Assembly (NCBI GenBank): GCA_902789725.1
Contig: CADAPC010000009.1
Span: 1-53,129, forward strand
Direction: 5' to 3'
Source of the DNA: an uncultured Bacteroidales bacterium
GTDB lineage: Bacteria > Bacteroidota > Bacteroidia > Bacteroidales > Bacteroidaceae
Length of the DNA: 53,129 nucleotides
Positions 36,757-44,437 of the stretch are shown here, piece after piece (position 1 is the stretch's first letter; every line of letters begins with the position of its first letter). The notes beneath the pieces are model-generated. The model had not been told where the DNA came from. It searched no databases and worked only from the letters and a program-made list of their open reading frames with translations. The translations under genes and the position numbers were made by a program.

Positions 36757-36786
36757 TATTTTGAGTCTGATTTTGAAATTGACGGT

Positions 36787-36794
36787 GCAAAGTT
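36787..36794 (-). promoter_or_regulatory. Promoter -7 box of the lipoprotein operon
   Basis: The plus strand reads CAAAGTTA, i.e. TAACTTTG on the minus strand, 31 bases before ATG 36756. Confidence 0.55.
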
Positions 36795-36850
36795 AATGCG
36801 TTTCAGCGATATATTTGCAAGAATGACAGTAAGTTTAATCTTATTTGTGT

Positions 36851-36942
36851 ATCATACTTGCGAGTATGATTTTCAATGAAATCAAGTGAAAAGAAAATGG
36901 CAAATTATCGTGTTTAAGTATGATTTTTCGTTCAAGTATGAT
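36851..36942. promoter_or_regulatory. Operator array: palindrome plus two AAGTATGAT half-sites
   Basis: ATCATACT-TGCG-AGTATGAT at 36851-36870 has perfect 8-bp arms. The half-site recurs as AAGTATGAT at 36916-36924 and 36934-36942, in direct orientation and 18 bases apart. The sites lie between the divergent lipoprotein and recombinase-like genes and just upstream of the -7 box at 36963, so they suit a repressor; a resolution-site-like arrangement is also possible. Confidence 0.6.
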
Positions 36943-36962
36943 TGTTTCTCGGAAAAATAGTG

Positions 36963-36970
36963 TACCTTTG
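36963..36970 (+). promoter_or_regulatory. Promoter -7 box (TACCTTTG) of the recombinase-like gene
   Basis: Consensus box 31 bases before ATG 37002; the half-site at 36934-36942 would overlap the -33 region. Confidence 0.6.
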
Positions 36971-37001
36971 CACTTGATTTCATTTAATAGCGTACAACAG
37001 T

Positions 37002-37625
37002 ATGGCAAAAGTAGGTTACATCTTTATCGCCACCAATGGCGAAGAGTATGCAGAAGACAAGGCTTGGATGCAGCAATACGGCTGTGTTCAGGTGATAGAG
37101 GAACTGTCCGAACACGAGAGGCTGCGCCCGATGTGGAAGCAGCTCATATCGAGTCTGGAGCGCGGCGACGAGCTGGTGGTGTCGAGGTTCAGTAACGCAC
37201 TGCGTGGCACCCGTGAACTGGCTACATTCATAGAATACTGCCGTGTGAAGGTGGTTCGCATCATCTCCATCCAAGACCGCATCGATACGTTTGACGAACT
37301 TTTCCCCGACACCAAGCCCTCACAGGTCATCCGTATGTTCGGGTCACTCTCTGAGGAGTGTGCCGTGCTGCGGAAGGCATCGGCACACATCATCCATCTG
37401 CAACAGAATATCCGGCCGCCCAAGAAGTCGGAAAGGGCACTGTCGAAACTGGAGCGTGAGAAGAATATCGTGAACATGTACAACGAGGGGCACAGCATAG
37501 ATGACATCTTTGCCATCAGCGGCTTCACAAGCCGAAGTTCCGTGTTCCGCATACTCAACAAGCATGGTGTGACGCTGAACCGTGGACCTCATAGTGGACC
37601 GCTGAAGAAAAGGAATAAAGAATAA
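37002..37625 (+). CDS. Serine-recombinase-like DNA-binding protein lacking catalytic residues
   Basis: A 207-residue protein with the resolvase/invertase fold pattern: GYIFIATNGEEY at the N-terminus, GDELVVSRFSNALRGTREL in the middle, and a C-terminal helix-turn-helix (GHSIDDIFAISGFTSRSSVFRILNKHGV, about 158-190). Compared with gamma-delta resolvase, the nucleophile Ser10 is Ala10, Arg8 is Phe8 and Arg68 aligns with Asn65; Arg71 is kept. It is therefore probably not a recombinase but a DNA-binding regulator, perhaps of the AAGTATGAT sites upstream. Confidence 0.75.
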   Translation: MAKVGYIFIATNGEEYAEDKAWMQQYGCVQVIEELSEHERLRPMWKQLISSLERGDELVVSRFSNALRGTRELATFIEYCRVKVVRIISIQDRIDTFDELFPDTKPSQVIRMFGSLSEECAVLRKASAHIIHLQQNIRPPKKSERALSKLEREKNIVNMYNEGHSIDDIFAISGFTSRSSVFRILNKHGVTLNRGPHSGPLKKRNKE

Positions 37626-37641
37626 ACAAAAAACAGATACA

Positions 37642-38325
37642 ATGAATAAGACATTCAACATCTACTGTGATGAAAGCACCCACATGGTGCATGACGGTCA
37701 TCCCTACATGCTTTTGGGATGTACAAGTATAGCATACACACAAATCCGCATGGCAAAAGATGCCATAAAAGATATTAAGAAGAAGCACGGCTATAGTGAT
37801 GAGCTGAAATGGACAAATGTCCACGAGGCCACGTATAAAGTCTATGCAGAGCTTATAGACTGGTTCTTTATGAATGACATGGAATTTAGGGCTGTGGTTG
37901 TTGACAAGAGTCAGATTGACGAGAAACGAGAAGACTATACGTTTAATGATTTCTACTTTCGCATGTACTACCAATTGCTGCATCACAAGATGGACATGGA
38001 TTATACATATAACATATATATGGATATCAAGGACACATGCAGTAGCGATAAGCTGGAGAGGCTCAGAAAAATAATGGAATACAACTCTTCCATTGGCAGG
38101 TTTCAGTTTATACGTTCACACGAAAGTGTCTTCATCCAATTGGCAGATGTTCTAATGGGAGCCATCAACTACAACCTTAGATATGAAAAGGGAGAAGTTG
38201 AAGGAAGGGTGAGAGCCAAAATGAAGCTGATTGAAAAGATAAAAAAACACAGTAATATCAGTCTCAACACCACAACTCCCAAATTTAGAAAGAAGTTTAA
38301 TTTGTTTTTTATCGCACTGAAATAG
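37642..38325 (+). CDS. DUF3800 protein (RNase H-like fold)
   Basis: A 227-residue protein with the DUF3800 signature at its start (NIYCDEST), a conserved central region (ELKWTNVH) and a C-terminal HESVFIQLADVLMGAINY segment. The family has an RNase H-like fold with acidic residues and is widespread in phages and mobile elements, without settled function. The next gene begins four bases after its stop, so the two are probably a functional pair. The pair is more AT-rich than surrounding genes. Confidence 0.8.
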   Translation: MNKTFNIYCDESTHMVHDGHPYMLLGCTSIAYTQIRMAKDAIKDIKKKHGYSDELKWTNVHEATYKVYAELIDWFFMNDMEFRAVVVDKSQIDEKREDYTFNDFYFRMYYQLLHHKMDMDYTYNIYMDIKDTCSSDKLERLRKIMEYNSSIGRFQFIRSHESVFIQLADVLMGAINYNLRYEKGEVEGRVRAKMKLIEKIKKHSNISLNTTTPKFRKKFNLFFIALK

Positions 38326-38328
38326 CCA

Positions 38329-38865
38329 ATGAGCAGTTTGAATATTATCAAGAAATACCCTGAGCTGCTGGAACTGGCATATCTCAGTGAACGAGAAAGA
38401 GAGCATGATCTTCATGCAATATTCAAGCGTGATATAGAAGATAACTGTCAATTCTCATTCAGAGGGTGGCGCATCTATCCTATAAAGACAGATGGCGAGA
38501 TTGACATGGCAAGATTGTTCAAGCATCTTACCTGTGAAGAAATCATGGTTGAGAACGAAGACGGTACGACTTATCCAAAGCGAGTATTCGAGATGGCTCG
38601 TTCACAAAGGCTTCATTGGATAAATCACCATGTGAGAGAATTGACACCAGACAATCTGGATGTATTTACCATAGAAGAGAGGGACGGCAAAAAGCGTAAG
38701 GTCAAGAAAACATACATCTATGATAAAGTGGAAAAGTATGTTATTGTCTTGGAACAACAACGTAGCAACGGATTCTATCTGTTGACAGCATACCATCTTA
38801 ACAAAGAGTATGGACTAAAGGCTTTGGAAAAGAAGATGAAAAAGAGATTGCAGACACCACTATAA
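38329..38865 (+). CDS. Partner protein of DUF3800, unknown
   Basis: A 178-residue charged protein. The end (VEKYVIVLEQQRSNGFYLLTAYHLNKEYGLKALEKKMKKR) resembles the C-terminus of small BECR-type RNases found in phage proteins, but the match is by eye only. It is tightly coupled to the DUF3800 gene. Confidence 0.5.
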   Translation: MSSLNIIKKYPELLELAYLSEREREHDLHAIFKRDIEDNCQFSFRGWRIYPIKTDGEIDMARLFKHLTCEEIMVENEDGTTYPKRVFEMARSQRLHWINHHVRELTPDNLDVFTIEERDGKKRKVKKTYIYDKVEKYVIVLEQQRSNGFYLLTAYHLNKEYGLKALEKKMKKRLQTPL

Positions 38866-38934
38866 AACGCAAGACCCGAATTGCATCAAAGGCAACCGGG
38901 TCTCGAAACTCCTTCTATCTATAGATGAGCGCTG
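38866..38934 (-). ncRNA. Candidate small RNA ending in a strong hairpin
   Basis: A minus-strand -7 box (TACCTTTG; plus CAAAGGTA at 38935-38942) is followed by about 60 bases without a frame and then a hairpin: GACCCG...TTGC pairing with GCAA...CGGGTC, followed by TTGCGTTTTA. This is the layout of a short independent transcript. It could also just be a leftover promoter plus the terminator of neighbouring genes. Confidence 0.4.
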
Positions 38935-39059
38935 CAAAGGTACGAATATTCTTTGAAATAACGAAGGTTTTTCATTGAATTCTTCTCGATTTTAACATTT
39001 GCAGGGCAGTATTGTAAGATAACAGGAAAGAAAATAGCATAATTTTACAGAAAATCGTA

Positions 39060-39359
39060 ATGGAAACATTCAAAGACGTTATATCAAGTGACCAACTTGT
39101 CTTGGTCGATTTCTTCGCCACCTGGTGCCAGCCATGCAAGATGATGCACCCCATCCTTGAGCAGGTGAAGGAAGTGTTGGGTGACAGAATCCGCATCATC
39201 AAGGTAGATGTGGACAAGTATGGGGTGACTGCAAGTCAGTATGGCATACAGTCTGTGCCCACATTGATGCTGTTCAGACGCGGCGAAGTGTTGTGGAGGA
39301 CGAGCGGTGTGATGCAGAAATCAGAGTTGCTGGCAACGATTGACCCGTTTTTAAGATAA
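39060..39359 (+). CDS. trxA: Thioredoxin
   Basis: A 99-residue thioredoxin-fold protein with the active site W22-C-Q-P-C26-K and the cis-proline loop VPTLMLF. Most thioredoxins have WCGPC; Gln in place of Gly is unusual but tolerated. No signal peptide, so cytoplasmic disulfide reductase. First gene of a rightward series of small genes running to 41479. Confidence 0.9.
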   Translation: METFKDVISSDQLVLVDFFATWCQPCKMMHPILEQVKEVLGDRIRIIKVDVDKYGVTASQYGIQSVPTLMLFRRGEVLWRTSGVMQKSELLATIDPFLR

Positions 39360-39369
39360 AAGAGCAGAA

Positions 39370-39945
39370 ATGTCAAAATCTAAATTAAAGTCTGTCCTCA
39401 TGTCCATGGACAAGAGTGAAATAATAAAAATGGTATTGGAACTTTATTCTGCACGGAAAGAGGCAAAGGAATATCTTGACTTCTATGCAGAGCCGAATGA
39501 GGGCCAGAAGCTGGAAGAGTATAAGCACATCATACGGGAAGAGTTCTATCCGAGCAGAAACAGAGAGCCAAAGACACGCTTCTCAGTGTGCCGCAAGGCA
39601 TTGTCCGACTTCAAGAAACTGAAGCCTTCGGAAGATTCAGTCGCAGAATTGATGGTGTTCTATATGGAGAATGCCTGTCAGTTCACTTATGACTATGGAG
39701 ACATGTGGGAGCAATTCTATGATTCTGTTGAGAGTAATTTCGACAAGACATTGCGCCACATCGTGCTTTATGACCTTTGGGACAAGTATGATTCCCGAAT
39801 CAAGCAATGCCTTCGTTGGGCAAGCCCTTGTGGATGGGGATTTCCTGACGCACTGAATGATATGTATGAGGAAATGAAGGCGCAAAATGAGGAACTCCGA
39901 AAGAAATACAGGAATTTCAAGATGCCCATCAACGCTGATTATTAA
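39370..39945 (+). CDS. DUF6155 protein
   Basis: A 191-residue protein. The start (KSKLKSVLMSMDKSEIIKMVLELYSARKEAKEYLDFYAEP) matches the DUF6155 family of helical proteins of unknown function seen in Bacteroidota. Ten bases after the thioredoxin gene. Confidence 0.7.
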   Translation: MSKSKLKSVLMSMDKSEIIKMVLELYSARKEAKEYLDFYAEPNEGQKLEEYKHIIREEFYPSRNREPKTRFSVCRKALSDFKKLKPSEDSVAELMVFYMENACQFTYDYGDMWEQFYDSVESNFDKTLRHIVLYDLWDKYDSRIKQCLRWASPCGWGFPDALNDMYEEMKAQNEELRKKYRNFKMPINADY

Positions 39946-39959
39946 ACGAATATACTCAA

Positions 39960-40205
39960 ATGGGGAAACCAAAGAAAAAACATAAGAAAGCGAAACAACT
40001 GCCCTTAAGCAAAGAAGAGCAGATTTTTCAAGCGGCAAGAGACCTTGCAGCTGAAATTGGCATATCCTATTCTGAGGCATTAGGGTTTACTTTGGGCATA
40101 AAGGACGTAACGTATGGTTGGGAAGAAGACTATACGGAAGAAGAGTTTCAGGCACTGATTGACCACGCTGTGGGAGACACTGATTATGAGCACACCCTCT
40201 ATTGA
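39960..40205 (+). CDS. Small lysine-rich protein, unknown
   Basis: An 81-residue protein with a very basic N-terminus (GKPKKKHKKAKQ) and an acidic C-terminus. It overlaps the next gene by 20 bases. Not recognised. Confidence 0.6.
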   Translation: MGKPKKKHKKAKQLPLSKEEQIFQAARDLAAEIGISYSEALGFTLGIKDVTYGWEEDYTEEEFQALIDHAVGDTDYEHTLY

Positions 40206-40389
40206 ATCATCTACACGAGAGGAACGTTTGGATTACGTTCTGAATGAATGGAGATGTCTGCACAACTGTGAGCTGTGCGGTAAGTGCCATATTCTGAAAG
40301 GCAGAAGCGAAGAAATACTCTATGCAGACTATATAGACGGCAAGCGGTCATATATGGATATAACATTAGAAATCAGAAGCAACAGATAA
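40186..40389 (+). CDS. Small cysteine-cluster protein
   Basis: A 67-residue protein containing CELCGKC, a likely zinc site. ATG 40186 is preferred to 40159. The stop shares a base with the next ATG (TAATG). Confidence 0.6.
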   Translation: MSTPSIESSTREERLDYVLNEWRCLHNCELCGKCHILKGRSEEILYADYIDGKRSYMDITLEIRSNR

Positions 40390-40826
40390 TGATGTCACAG
40401 AAATACATATATCCATCGTTGTTCCAAGAGGAAGAGCCGCAAGAAAGCGTTCCTGGTGATAAGAAAGAGTATGACCTGACGAATCTCTTTGAGAGATTGG
40501 CAAAGTCTGATTTTCGCAGCCGGTTCCATCTGTCCAAGCAAGACAGGGAGTATGTAATGGAAAAGGGATTGCCGACGATACGAAAACACGCAGAGGACTT
40601 TGTGGCAAAAAGACTTGCTCCGGCTGTCATACCGAACGACGGCAAGCAGACTCCCATGCGTGGGCATCCTGTTTTCCTGGCTCAACATGCCACTGGCTGT
40701 TGTTGCCGGGGATGCTTCTTCAAGTGGCATCACATCTCAGCAGGCAGGGCACTGACCAAGGAAGAACAGGAATATGCTGTTGCCGTATTGATGGCATGGA
40801 TTGAAAAACAGATGAATAAAGGATGA
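40389..40826 (+). CDS. DUF4186 protein
   Basis: A 145-residue protein. The region FRSRFHLSKQDREYVMEKG, then PVFLAQHATGCCCRGCFFKWHHI and TKEEQEYAVAVLMAWIEKQM matches DUF4186; the Cys/His cluster suggests metal binding. Function unknown. The stop overlaps the next start by ATGA. Confidence 0.78.
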   Translation: MMSQKYIYPSLFQEEEPQESVPGDKKEYDLTNLFERLAKSDFRSRFHLSKQDREYVMEKGLPTIRKHAEDFVAKRLAPAVIPNDGKQTPMRGHPVFLAQHATGCCCRGCFFKWHHISAGRALTKEEQEYAVAVLMAWIEKQMNKG

Positions 40827-41029
40827 AGATAGAAGAAGCCATAGTATATGTGATGGTAAAGCGAAATGGCGGCATGACAACCGACCAGATTGCCGATGCC
40901 ATCAATCGTCATAGGCTGCACCTGAGAAAGGACGGTCAGCCTGTGACAAGCAAGCAGGTGTATGCAACAATCTGCCGTTTCCCTGAAATGTTCACAAAAG
41001 AAGCTGGCAGAATCATGTTAATGATATGA
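40823..41029 (+). CDS. Small winged-helix protein
   Basis: A 68-residue protein with a helix-turn-helix pattern (MTTDQIADAINRHRLHLRKDGQPVTSKQVYATICRFPEMF) like HARE-HTH or related winged helices. Probably DNA-binding. ATGA-coupled to the DUF4186 gene. Confidence 0.6.
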   Translation: MKIEEAIVYVMVKRNGGMTTDQIADAINRHRLHLRKDGQPVTSKQVYATICRFPEMFTKEAGRIMLMI

Positions 41030-41038
41030 CGTAACGAT

Positions 41039-41275
41039 ATGACAATAGATACAACCAACATGTGCTCACACCTTCAGAAGAAGTTGTTTGAACCAGAAGG
41101 TGTGTATTATCCTATATGGCAAGCCATGCAGGATGATGAGACCTTGACAGCAGTGGTACGAAGCAGACAGCTGCACATCTACAGAAACGGGAAGAAAATT
41201 CTCGTTCTGGCAGGTAAGGCACAACCGAAGATTATAAGGGAAGACAAAATACAAGAGTTAATAACAAGATTATAA
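41039..41275 (+). CDS. Small protein, unknown
   Basis: A 78-residue protein, ten bases after the preceding gene, with a beta-rich centre (TAVVRSRQLHIYRNGKKILVLAGKAQ). Not recognised; coding is supported by position and composition. Confidence 0.55.
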   Translation: MTIDTTNMCSHLQKKLFEPEGVYYPIWQAMQDDETLTAVVRSRQLHIYRNGKKILVLAGKAQPKIIREDKIQELITRL

Positions 41276-41299
41276 ACAAAACATCAAATCATCAAAACA

Positions 41300-41479
41300 A
41301 TGGACGCAAAAGAAAAAGTATTGGCAACAATGAAAGAGGCTGGTCAGCCTCTCAACGCAGGTAAAATCGCAGAACTCAGCGGTCTCGACCGCAAAGAGGT
41401 AGATGCAGCCATGAAGCAGCTGAAAGCAGAGGGTGCAATCGTCTCTCCTGTGCGTTGCAAATGGGCACCTGCAGAGTAA
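41300..41479 (+). CDS. Small winged-helix DNA-binding protein, 59 residues
   Basis: [20 protein letters not shown] begins a 59-residue winged helix ([32 protein letters not shown], then a short wing ending RCKWAPAE). This is a common stand-alone family in Bacteroidota and archaea with a MarR-like or Z-alpha-like fold. A strong terminator follows six bases after the stop. Confidence 0.75.
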   Translation: MDAKEKVLATMKEAGQPLNAGKIAELSGLDRKEVDAAMKQLKAEGAIVSPVRCKWAPAE

Positions 41480-41484
41480 GGTTT

Positions 41485-41528
41485 ATACTGCTGTCTTGAA
41501 ATATAGGCAGCAGTATCTTTATTTTTAT
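41485..41528 (+). terminator. Terminator of the rightward cargo genes
   Basis: ATACTGCTG (41485-41493) pairs perfectly with CAGCAGTAT (41508-41516), followed by CTTTATTTTTAT. Confidence 0.85.
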
Positions 41529-41644
41529 CAAAATGTTAAGGTGAGGAATCTGAATATCCTTGCCTACGGACACAATTATCCGCTGCATCTTTTTGGGGTA
41601 AGGTGCAGACGTATGGCTGTCAGCGTATCTTGGTTTAAAGACGC

Positions 41645-41764
41645 TTAGCGGTCACGGCGGAAGTCGTTTCGTCTCTCTCCGCCGAACAAAGCTCTGAGCA
41701 CATTGCCCAAAGCTCCGAACACGAAGTAGCAAACGATGATTGCAACAATATCGTCCATAAGCAT
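41645..41764 (-). CDS. 39-residue membrane protein
   Basis: A short frame MLMDDIVAIIVCYFVFGALG, then NVLRALFGGERRNDFRRDR: one hydrophobic helix and a basic tail, typical of small bacterial membrane proteins. It lies 15 bases after the SLOG gene on the same strand. Coding is plausible but not proven. Confidence 0.45.
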   Translation of the reverse strand: MLMDDIVAIIVCYFVFGALGNVLRALFGGERRNDFRRDR

Positions 41765-41779
41765 TTTCTGTTTTATGGG

Positions 41780-42271
41780 TTATACACTATTATGAAGATT
41801 CACTATGTCCAATCCCTGCCTCTTGGCTTCTCTGACGGTGTAGAACGTGCCGCCCTTGGGATTGCCATCGAAGTAGGCTATGAGACGTGAACTGCGGTTG
41901 ACCATATAGTCGTTGCGCCTCAGAAGGCAGCCATTGTAGTATTGCTCGCTCAATACGACCACGTCATCCACGATGCGCAGGATGGCATCATACTTGGCTT
42001 GCTCTTCCTTGCTCCACCGGTCAGACTGACCACGGAACGGCACAACGGCTATCACCTGCAAGTCCTTCAACTCGCATTGCAACGAAAGGGCGGCTTCTGC
42101 CGCCAGCAGGTCAAATCCCATTGCCATGCCACAATAGAAATACCGGTAGCCGTCGGCATACGCCTTGGCTATCTCCGATTTGAGACATTGCTTCAACTCC
42201 CTCCGCTTGGCGAAAGGTACGCTGCGGTGTCCGCTGAAGCATACGGACACTGCCTTGTCGTACTTTGTCAT
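41780..42271 (-). CDS. SLOG-family protein (DUF1273/YpsA-like)
   Basis: A 163-residue Rossmann-like protein. The motifs CFSGHR near the N-terminus and GMAMGFDLLAAEAAL are those of SLOG/DUF1273 proteins, which are thought to bind nucleotides or nucleotide-derived ligands. It directly follows a phosphoribosyltransferase gene (three-base gap). Possible roles include nucleotide signalling or anti-defence; this is inference. Confidence 0.75.
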   Translation of the reverse strand: MTKYDKAVSVCFSGHRSVPFAKRRELKQCLKSEIAKAYADGYRYFYCGMAMGFDLLAAEAALSLQCELKDLQVIAVVPFRGQSDRWSKEEQAKYDAILRIVDDVVVLSEQYYNGCLLRRNDYMVNRSSRLIAYFDGNPKGGTFYTVREAKRQGLDIVNLHNSV

Positions 42272-42274
42272 ACT

Positions 42275-42841
42275 TTACCTTACTTTATAATGTGTGCGTG
42301 CGAGGAACATACCGCCAATAACACATGCCCCGAGCCTTTCGAGTTGGTTGGCATACTTGGCATAGCTGAGACCCTTGGTTATCACATCGTCAAAGACCAA
42401 CACCATTTTGTTGTCGAAGAACGGCTCATCAAACTCAACGACATTCGCCTTGCGGACTTCATCCTCGTTCTTGCGGTTATCGTGGATGGTCTTACGCTCT
42501 CCGCATACCCTCACGTGCTCGTAGCCGTTTTCCGCTCCTGTCAATTCACACACCCTGTGGCAGAAAGCCTTGTAGCGGAGTTCGTTGCTCTCGCTTGTGG
42601 ATGCTGGAACGGGGGCGAAGACGATGTTCACGCAACCCTTGCCGTAGAGTGTCAGCATATTCTCTGCGGTGCGCTGCGCCACTTCCTCGTAGGCTCTTCC
42701 GTCCTTGAAGTCAAACACTAATTGTCTGTCGGCAATCTCCTTCTCACCCACATTGCGGATGCGTGCGGGATAGTATTTGCAGAACCAAGTCTGAGGCTTG
42801 TCTAACTGCTTTTGGATTTGATAGTCATTCTTGTGTGCCAT
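42275..42841 (-). CDS. Phosphoribosyltransferase-domain protein
   Basis: A 188-residue protein. VLVFDDVITKGLSYA is the PRPP-binding loop of type I phosphoribosyltransferases; upstream IVFAPVPASTSESNELRYKAFCHRV fits the ComF/PRT fold. ATG 42841 (MAHKNDYQIQ) is chosen because the frame upstream runs through the folded module. First gene of a leftward trio with the SLOG gene and the small membrane gene. Confidence 0.75.
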   Translation of the reverse strand: MAHKNDYQIQKQLDKPQTWFCKYYPARIRNVGEKEIADRQLVFDFKDGRAYEEVAQRTAENMLTLYGKGCVNIVFAPVPASTSESNELRYKAFCHRVCELTGAENGYEHVRVCGERKTIHDNRKNEDEVRKANVVEFDEPFFDNKMVLVFDDVITKGLSYAKYANQLERLGACVIGGMFLARTHYKVR

Positions 42842-42894
42842 TGCTCTTATGTTTTTTCTTCCCTTATTTCGGAGGCTTTTCCTGCCTGCCCAAG

Positions 42895-43048
42895 GGATAT
42901 TTTTTGCTTTCCAAGAGTGATGGCGATCAAAAAGCCAAATCGGGAGCGAAAAATACGCTCTGCACGCAGAGGAAGATTTTTCGGTCAAATGCAATGGACG
43001 ATTTGGTGTTTGAACAATCGCCAGCATTACCTTTGCAAAACAATATCC
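42895..43048 (-). promoter_or_regulatory. Folded-strand promoter-like module 2
   Basis: Outer stem: GGATATTTTTTGC (42895-42907) with GCAAAACAATATCC (43035-43048), one bulge. Inner stem: TGGCGAT (42921-42927) with ATCGCCA (43017-43023). Third stem: CCAAATCG (42935-42942) with CGATTTGG (42999-43006). The -7 box TACCTTTG (43028-43035) lies in the bubble between the outer and inner stems. Folded, it would fire leftward toward 42841. Loop hairpin CTCTGC/GCAGAG is also present. Confidence 0.65.
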
Positions 43049-43254
43049 GCAGCGGCAAGGCAGGCGAAAAGAAATCTGTTATGTAAAAGAGGAAACGGGC
43101 GGGATGGCGTGGGGCGAAGCTGTATATGGGGAAGGACGATAGTTGATATGAGGGAAAAAGAGAAAATCTTGTAATAGGGAACGACATTGCCTTTTATCAG
43201 CATGGAGACAGTCCTACAAGCAGAGAAAACTATTGCCCTAAAAATGAGTTGGAT

Positions 43255-43332
43255 AGTATTTTCTAAAAGTAGTATCGACTACGAATAGTATAATAGTCGA
43301 ATAGTTTTTACTACCATACTACGGATAGTAAA
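43255..43332. repeat. TAGTA/TACTA cluster 2, putative centromere
   Basis: CTACGAATAGTA (43279-43290) and CTACGGATAGTA (43319-43330) are 40 bases apart, with further partial copies between. Located just downstream of the ParB-like gene. Confidence 0.65.
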
Positions 43333-43352
43333 GTCTGTTTATAGAAGAGATA

Positions 43353-43385
43353 GCGGTATCATCGTCTGTTCGGCGATGATACCGC
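43353..43385 (-). terminator. Terminator hairpin after the par operon
   Basis: GCGGTATCATCG (43353-43364) pairs perfectly with CGATGATACCGC (43374-43385), eight bases beyond the stop of the ParB-like gene; U-rich tail moderate. Confidence 0.7.
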
Positions 43386-43392
43386 GCGGCAC

Positions 43393-43671
43393 TCATGTGT
43401 CATGCCGCTTTAGGTATTCTGTCATTGCCTCATTGACAATATCACGCAAGGACATCCCTTTCTTGATGGCGAGGTACTTCATCCTCGTGTGGATGCTCTT
43501 GTTGATAAGGAAATTGCAATGCACCGGCACTTCGGTAGTCTCAGAAACAGACACAGGTGGTGCTGGTGTAGTTTCTGTGACTATCTGCTCCTTACTCGGC
43601 TTCTTTGTGGAAGAAAGGAGTCCGTTGAGACCGCCTTTCATTCCCTCTTTCAACATACTGCTCTTGCTCAT
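43393..43671 (-). CDS. Small ribbon-helix-helix-like partner of ParA
   Basis: A 92-residue protein. A disordered N-terminus leads to NFLINKSIHTRMKYLAIKK and SLRDIVNEAMTEYLKRH, a ribbon-helix-helix pattern. Such proteins are the centromere-binding partner (ParB/ParG type) of ParA ATPases in type Ib partition. It begins seven bases after the ParA stop, and repeat clusters lie on both sides of the operon. Confidence 0.75.
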   Translation of the reverse strand: MSKSSMLKEGMKGGLNGLLSSTKKPSKEQIVTETTPAPPVSVSETTEVPVHCNFLINKSIHTRMKYLAIKKGMSLRDIVNEAMTEYLKRHDT

Positions 43672-43678
43672 GGCTATG

Positions 43679-44434
43679 CTATTTTAAGTTTAACACTTCT
43701 TTTGCCAAAGACATATAATCACTGGCACCATTGGATTTGGGATTATACTCAAAGATAGTCTTGCCGTTGATGGGTGCTTCTGCCAAAGCCACATTATCAC
43801 GGATGACGGTCTTGAAAACCTTCTCGTGAAAACTGTCATTGACGATTTCCCTCACGCTTCGGTTCAACGTCTTGCGGCGATCGAACTGGGTGATGACGAT
43901 GCCGCCCACTTTAAGGTTGGAGTTGAGCCGCTCCTGAACGATGCGGATGATGTCCATCAACTTTGCCATACCTCTCATGGCAAGGTATTGCGCTTGAACA
44001 GGGATGATGATGTAGTCGGCTGCGGTGAGGGCATTCAAGGTCAGCAAGCCCAATGACGGTGGACAGTCGATGATGATGTAGTCGAAATGCTCTTTGGCGA
44101 TGGCTTTGGTGATAAGTCCCTTCAAGATAAGCTCCCGTCCCGGCTCGCTGATAAGCTCTAACTCAGCCGCAGACAGGTCAAGGCATGAGGGTGAGACGGT
44201 GATGCCGTTGTGCAACTTGACCAACGGCAAGGTGTACTGTCCACACATTGCGCCATAGACTGTCTGTTCTTCCTCGATGGACAATCCCAAGGCTTCCGTG
44301 AGGTTGGCTTGTCCATCCATGTCAATAGCCAAGACGTTCTTCTTACTCAGTTGCAGAGCTGCCGCAAGGCTTACTGCGGTCGTACTTTTCCCTACACCAC
44401 CCTTGTGATTTAATACTGCAATTATCTGTGTCAT
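43679..44434 (-). CDS. parA: ParA-family partition ATPase
   Basis: A 251-residue ParA/MinD-type protein. The deviant Walker A is KGGVGKSTTA (about 10-19), then DMDGQANLT, and Walker B is YIIIDCPPSLG. No N-terminal DNA-binding domain, so type Ib-like (or element-borne Soj-like). It drives segregation of circular intermediates with the small RHH partner. Preceded by cluster 3 of the CTAC...TAGTA repeat. Confidence 0.9.
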   Translation of the reverse strand: MTQIIAVLNHKGGVGKSTTAVSLAAALQLSKKNVLAIDMDGQANLTEALGLSIEEEQTVYGAMCGQYTLPLVKLHNGITVSPSCLDLSAAELELISEPGRELILKGLITKAIAKEHFDYIIIDCPPSLGLLTLNALTAADYIIIPVQAQYLAMRGMAKLMDIIRIVQERLNSNLKVGGIVITQFDRRKTLNRSVREIVNDSFHEKVFKTVIRDNVALAEAPINGKTIFEYNPKSNGASDYMSLAKEVLNLK

Positions 44435-44437
44435 AAC

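Larger units (their letters stand above)
43049..43392. other. Gene-free stretch with partition-type repeats
   Basis: No coding frame is credible. It holds a GC-rich GGCGTGGGGCGAAGC segment (43107-43121) also found near 46881 and 47296, then the CTACGRATAGTA repeats and the parB-side terminator. It may be transcribed rightward from the module's -7 box when double-stranded. Confidence 0.4.

Noticed and set aside
42842..43027. N-terminal extension of the phosphoribosyltransferase frame
   Set aside because: The frame is merely open through folded module 2; ATG 42841 gives a normal protein start.
43255..43332. Possible CRISPR-like short repeats
   Set aside because: The repeats are 12 bp, irregularly spaced and without unique spacers of constant length; no cas genes are near.
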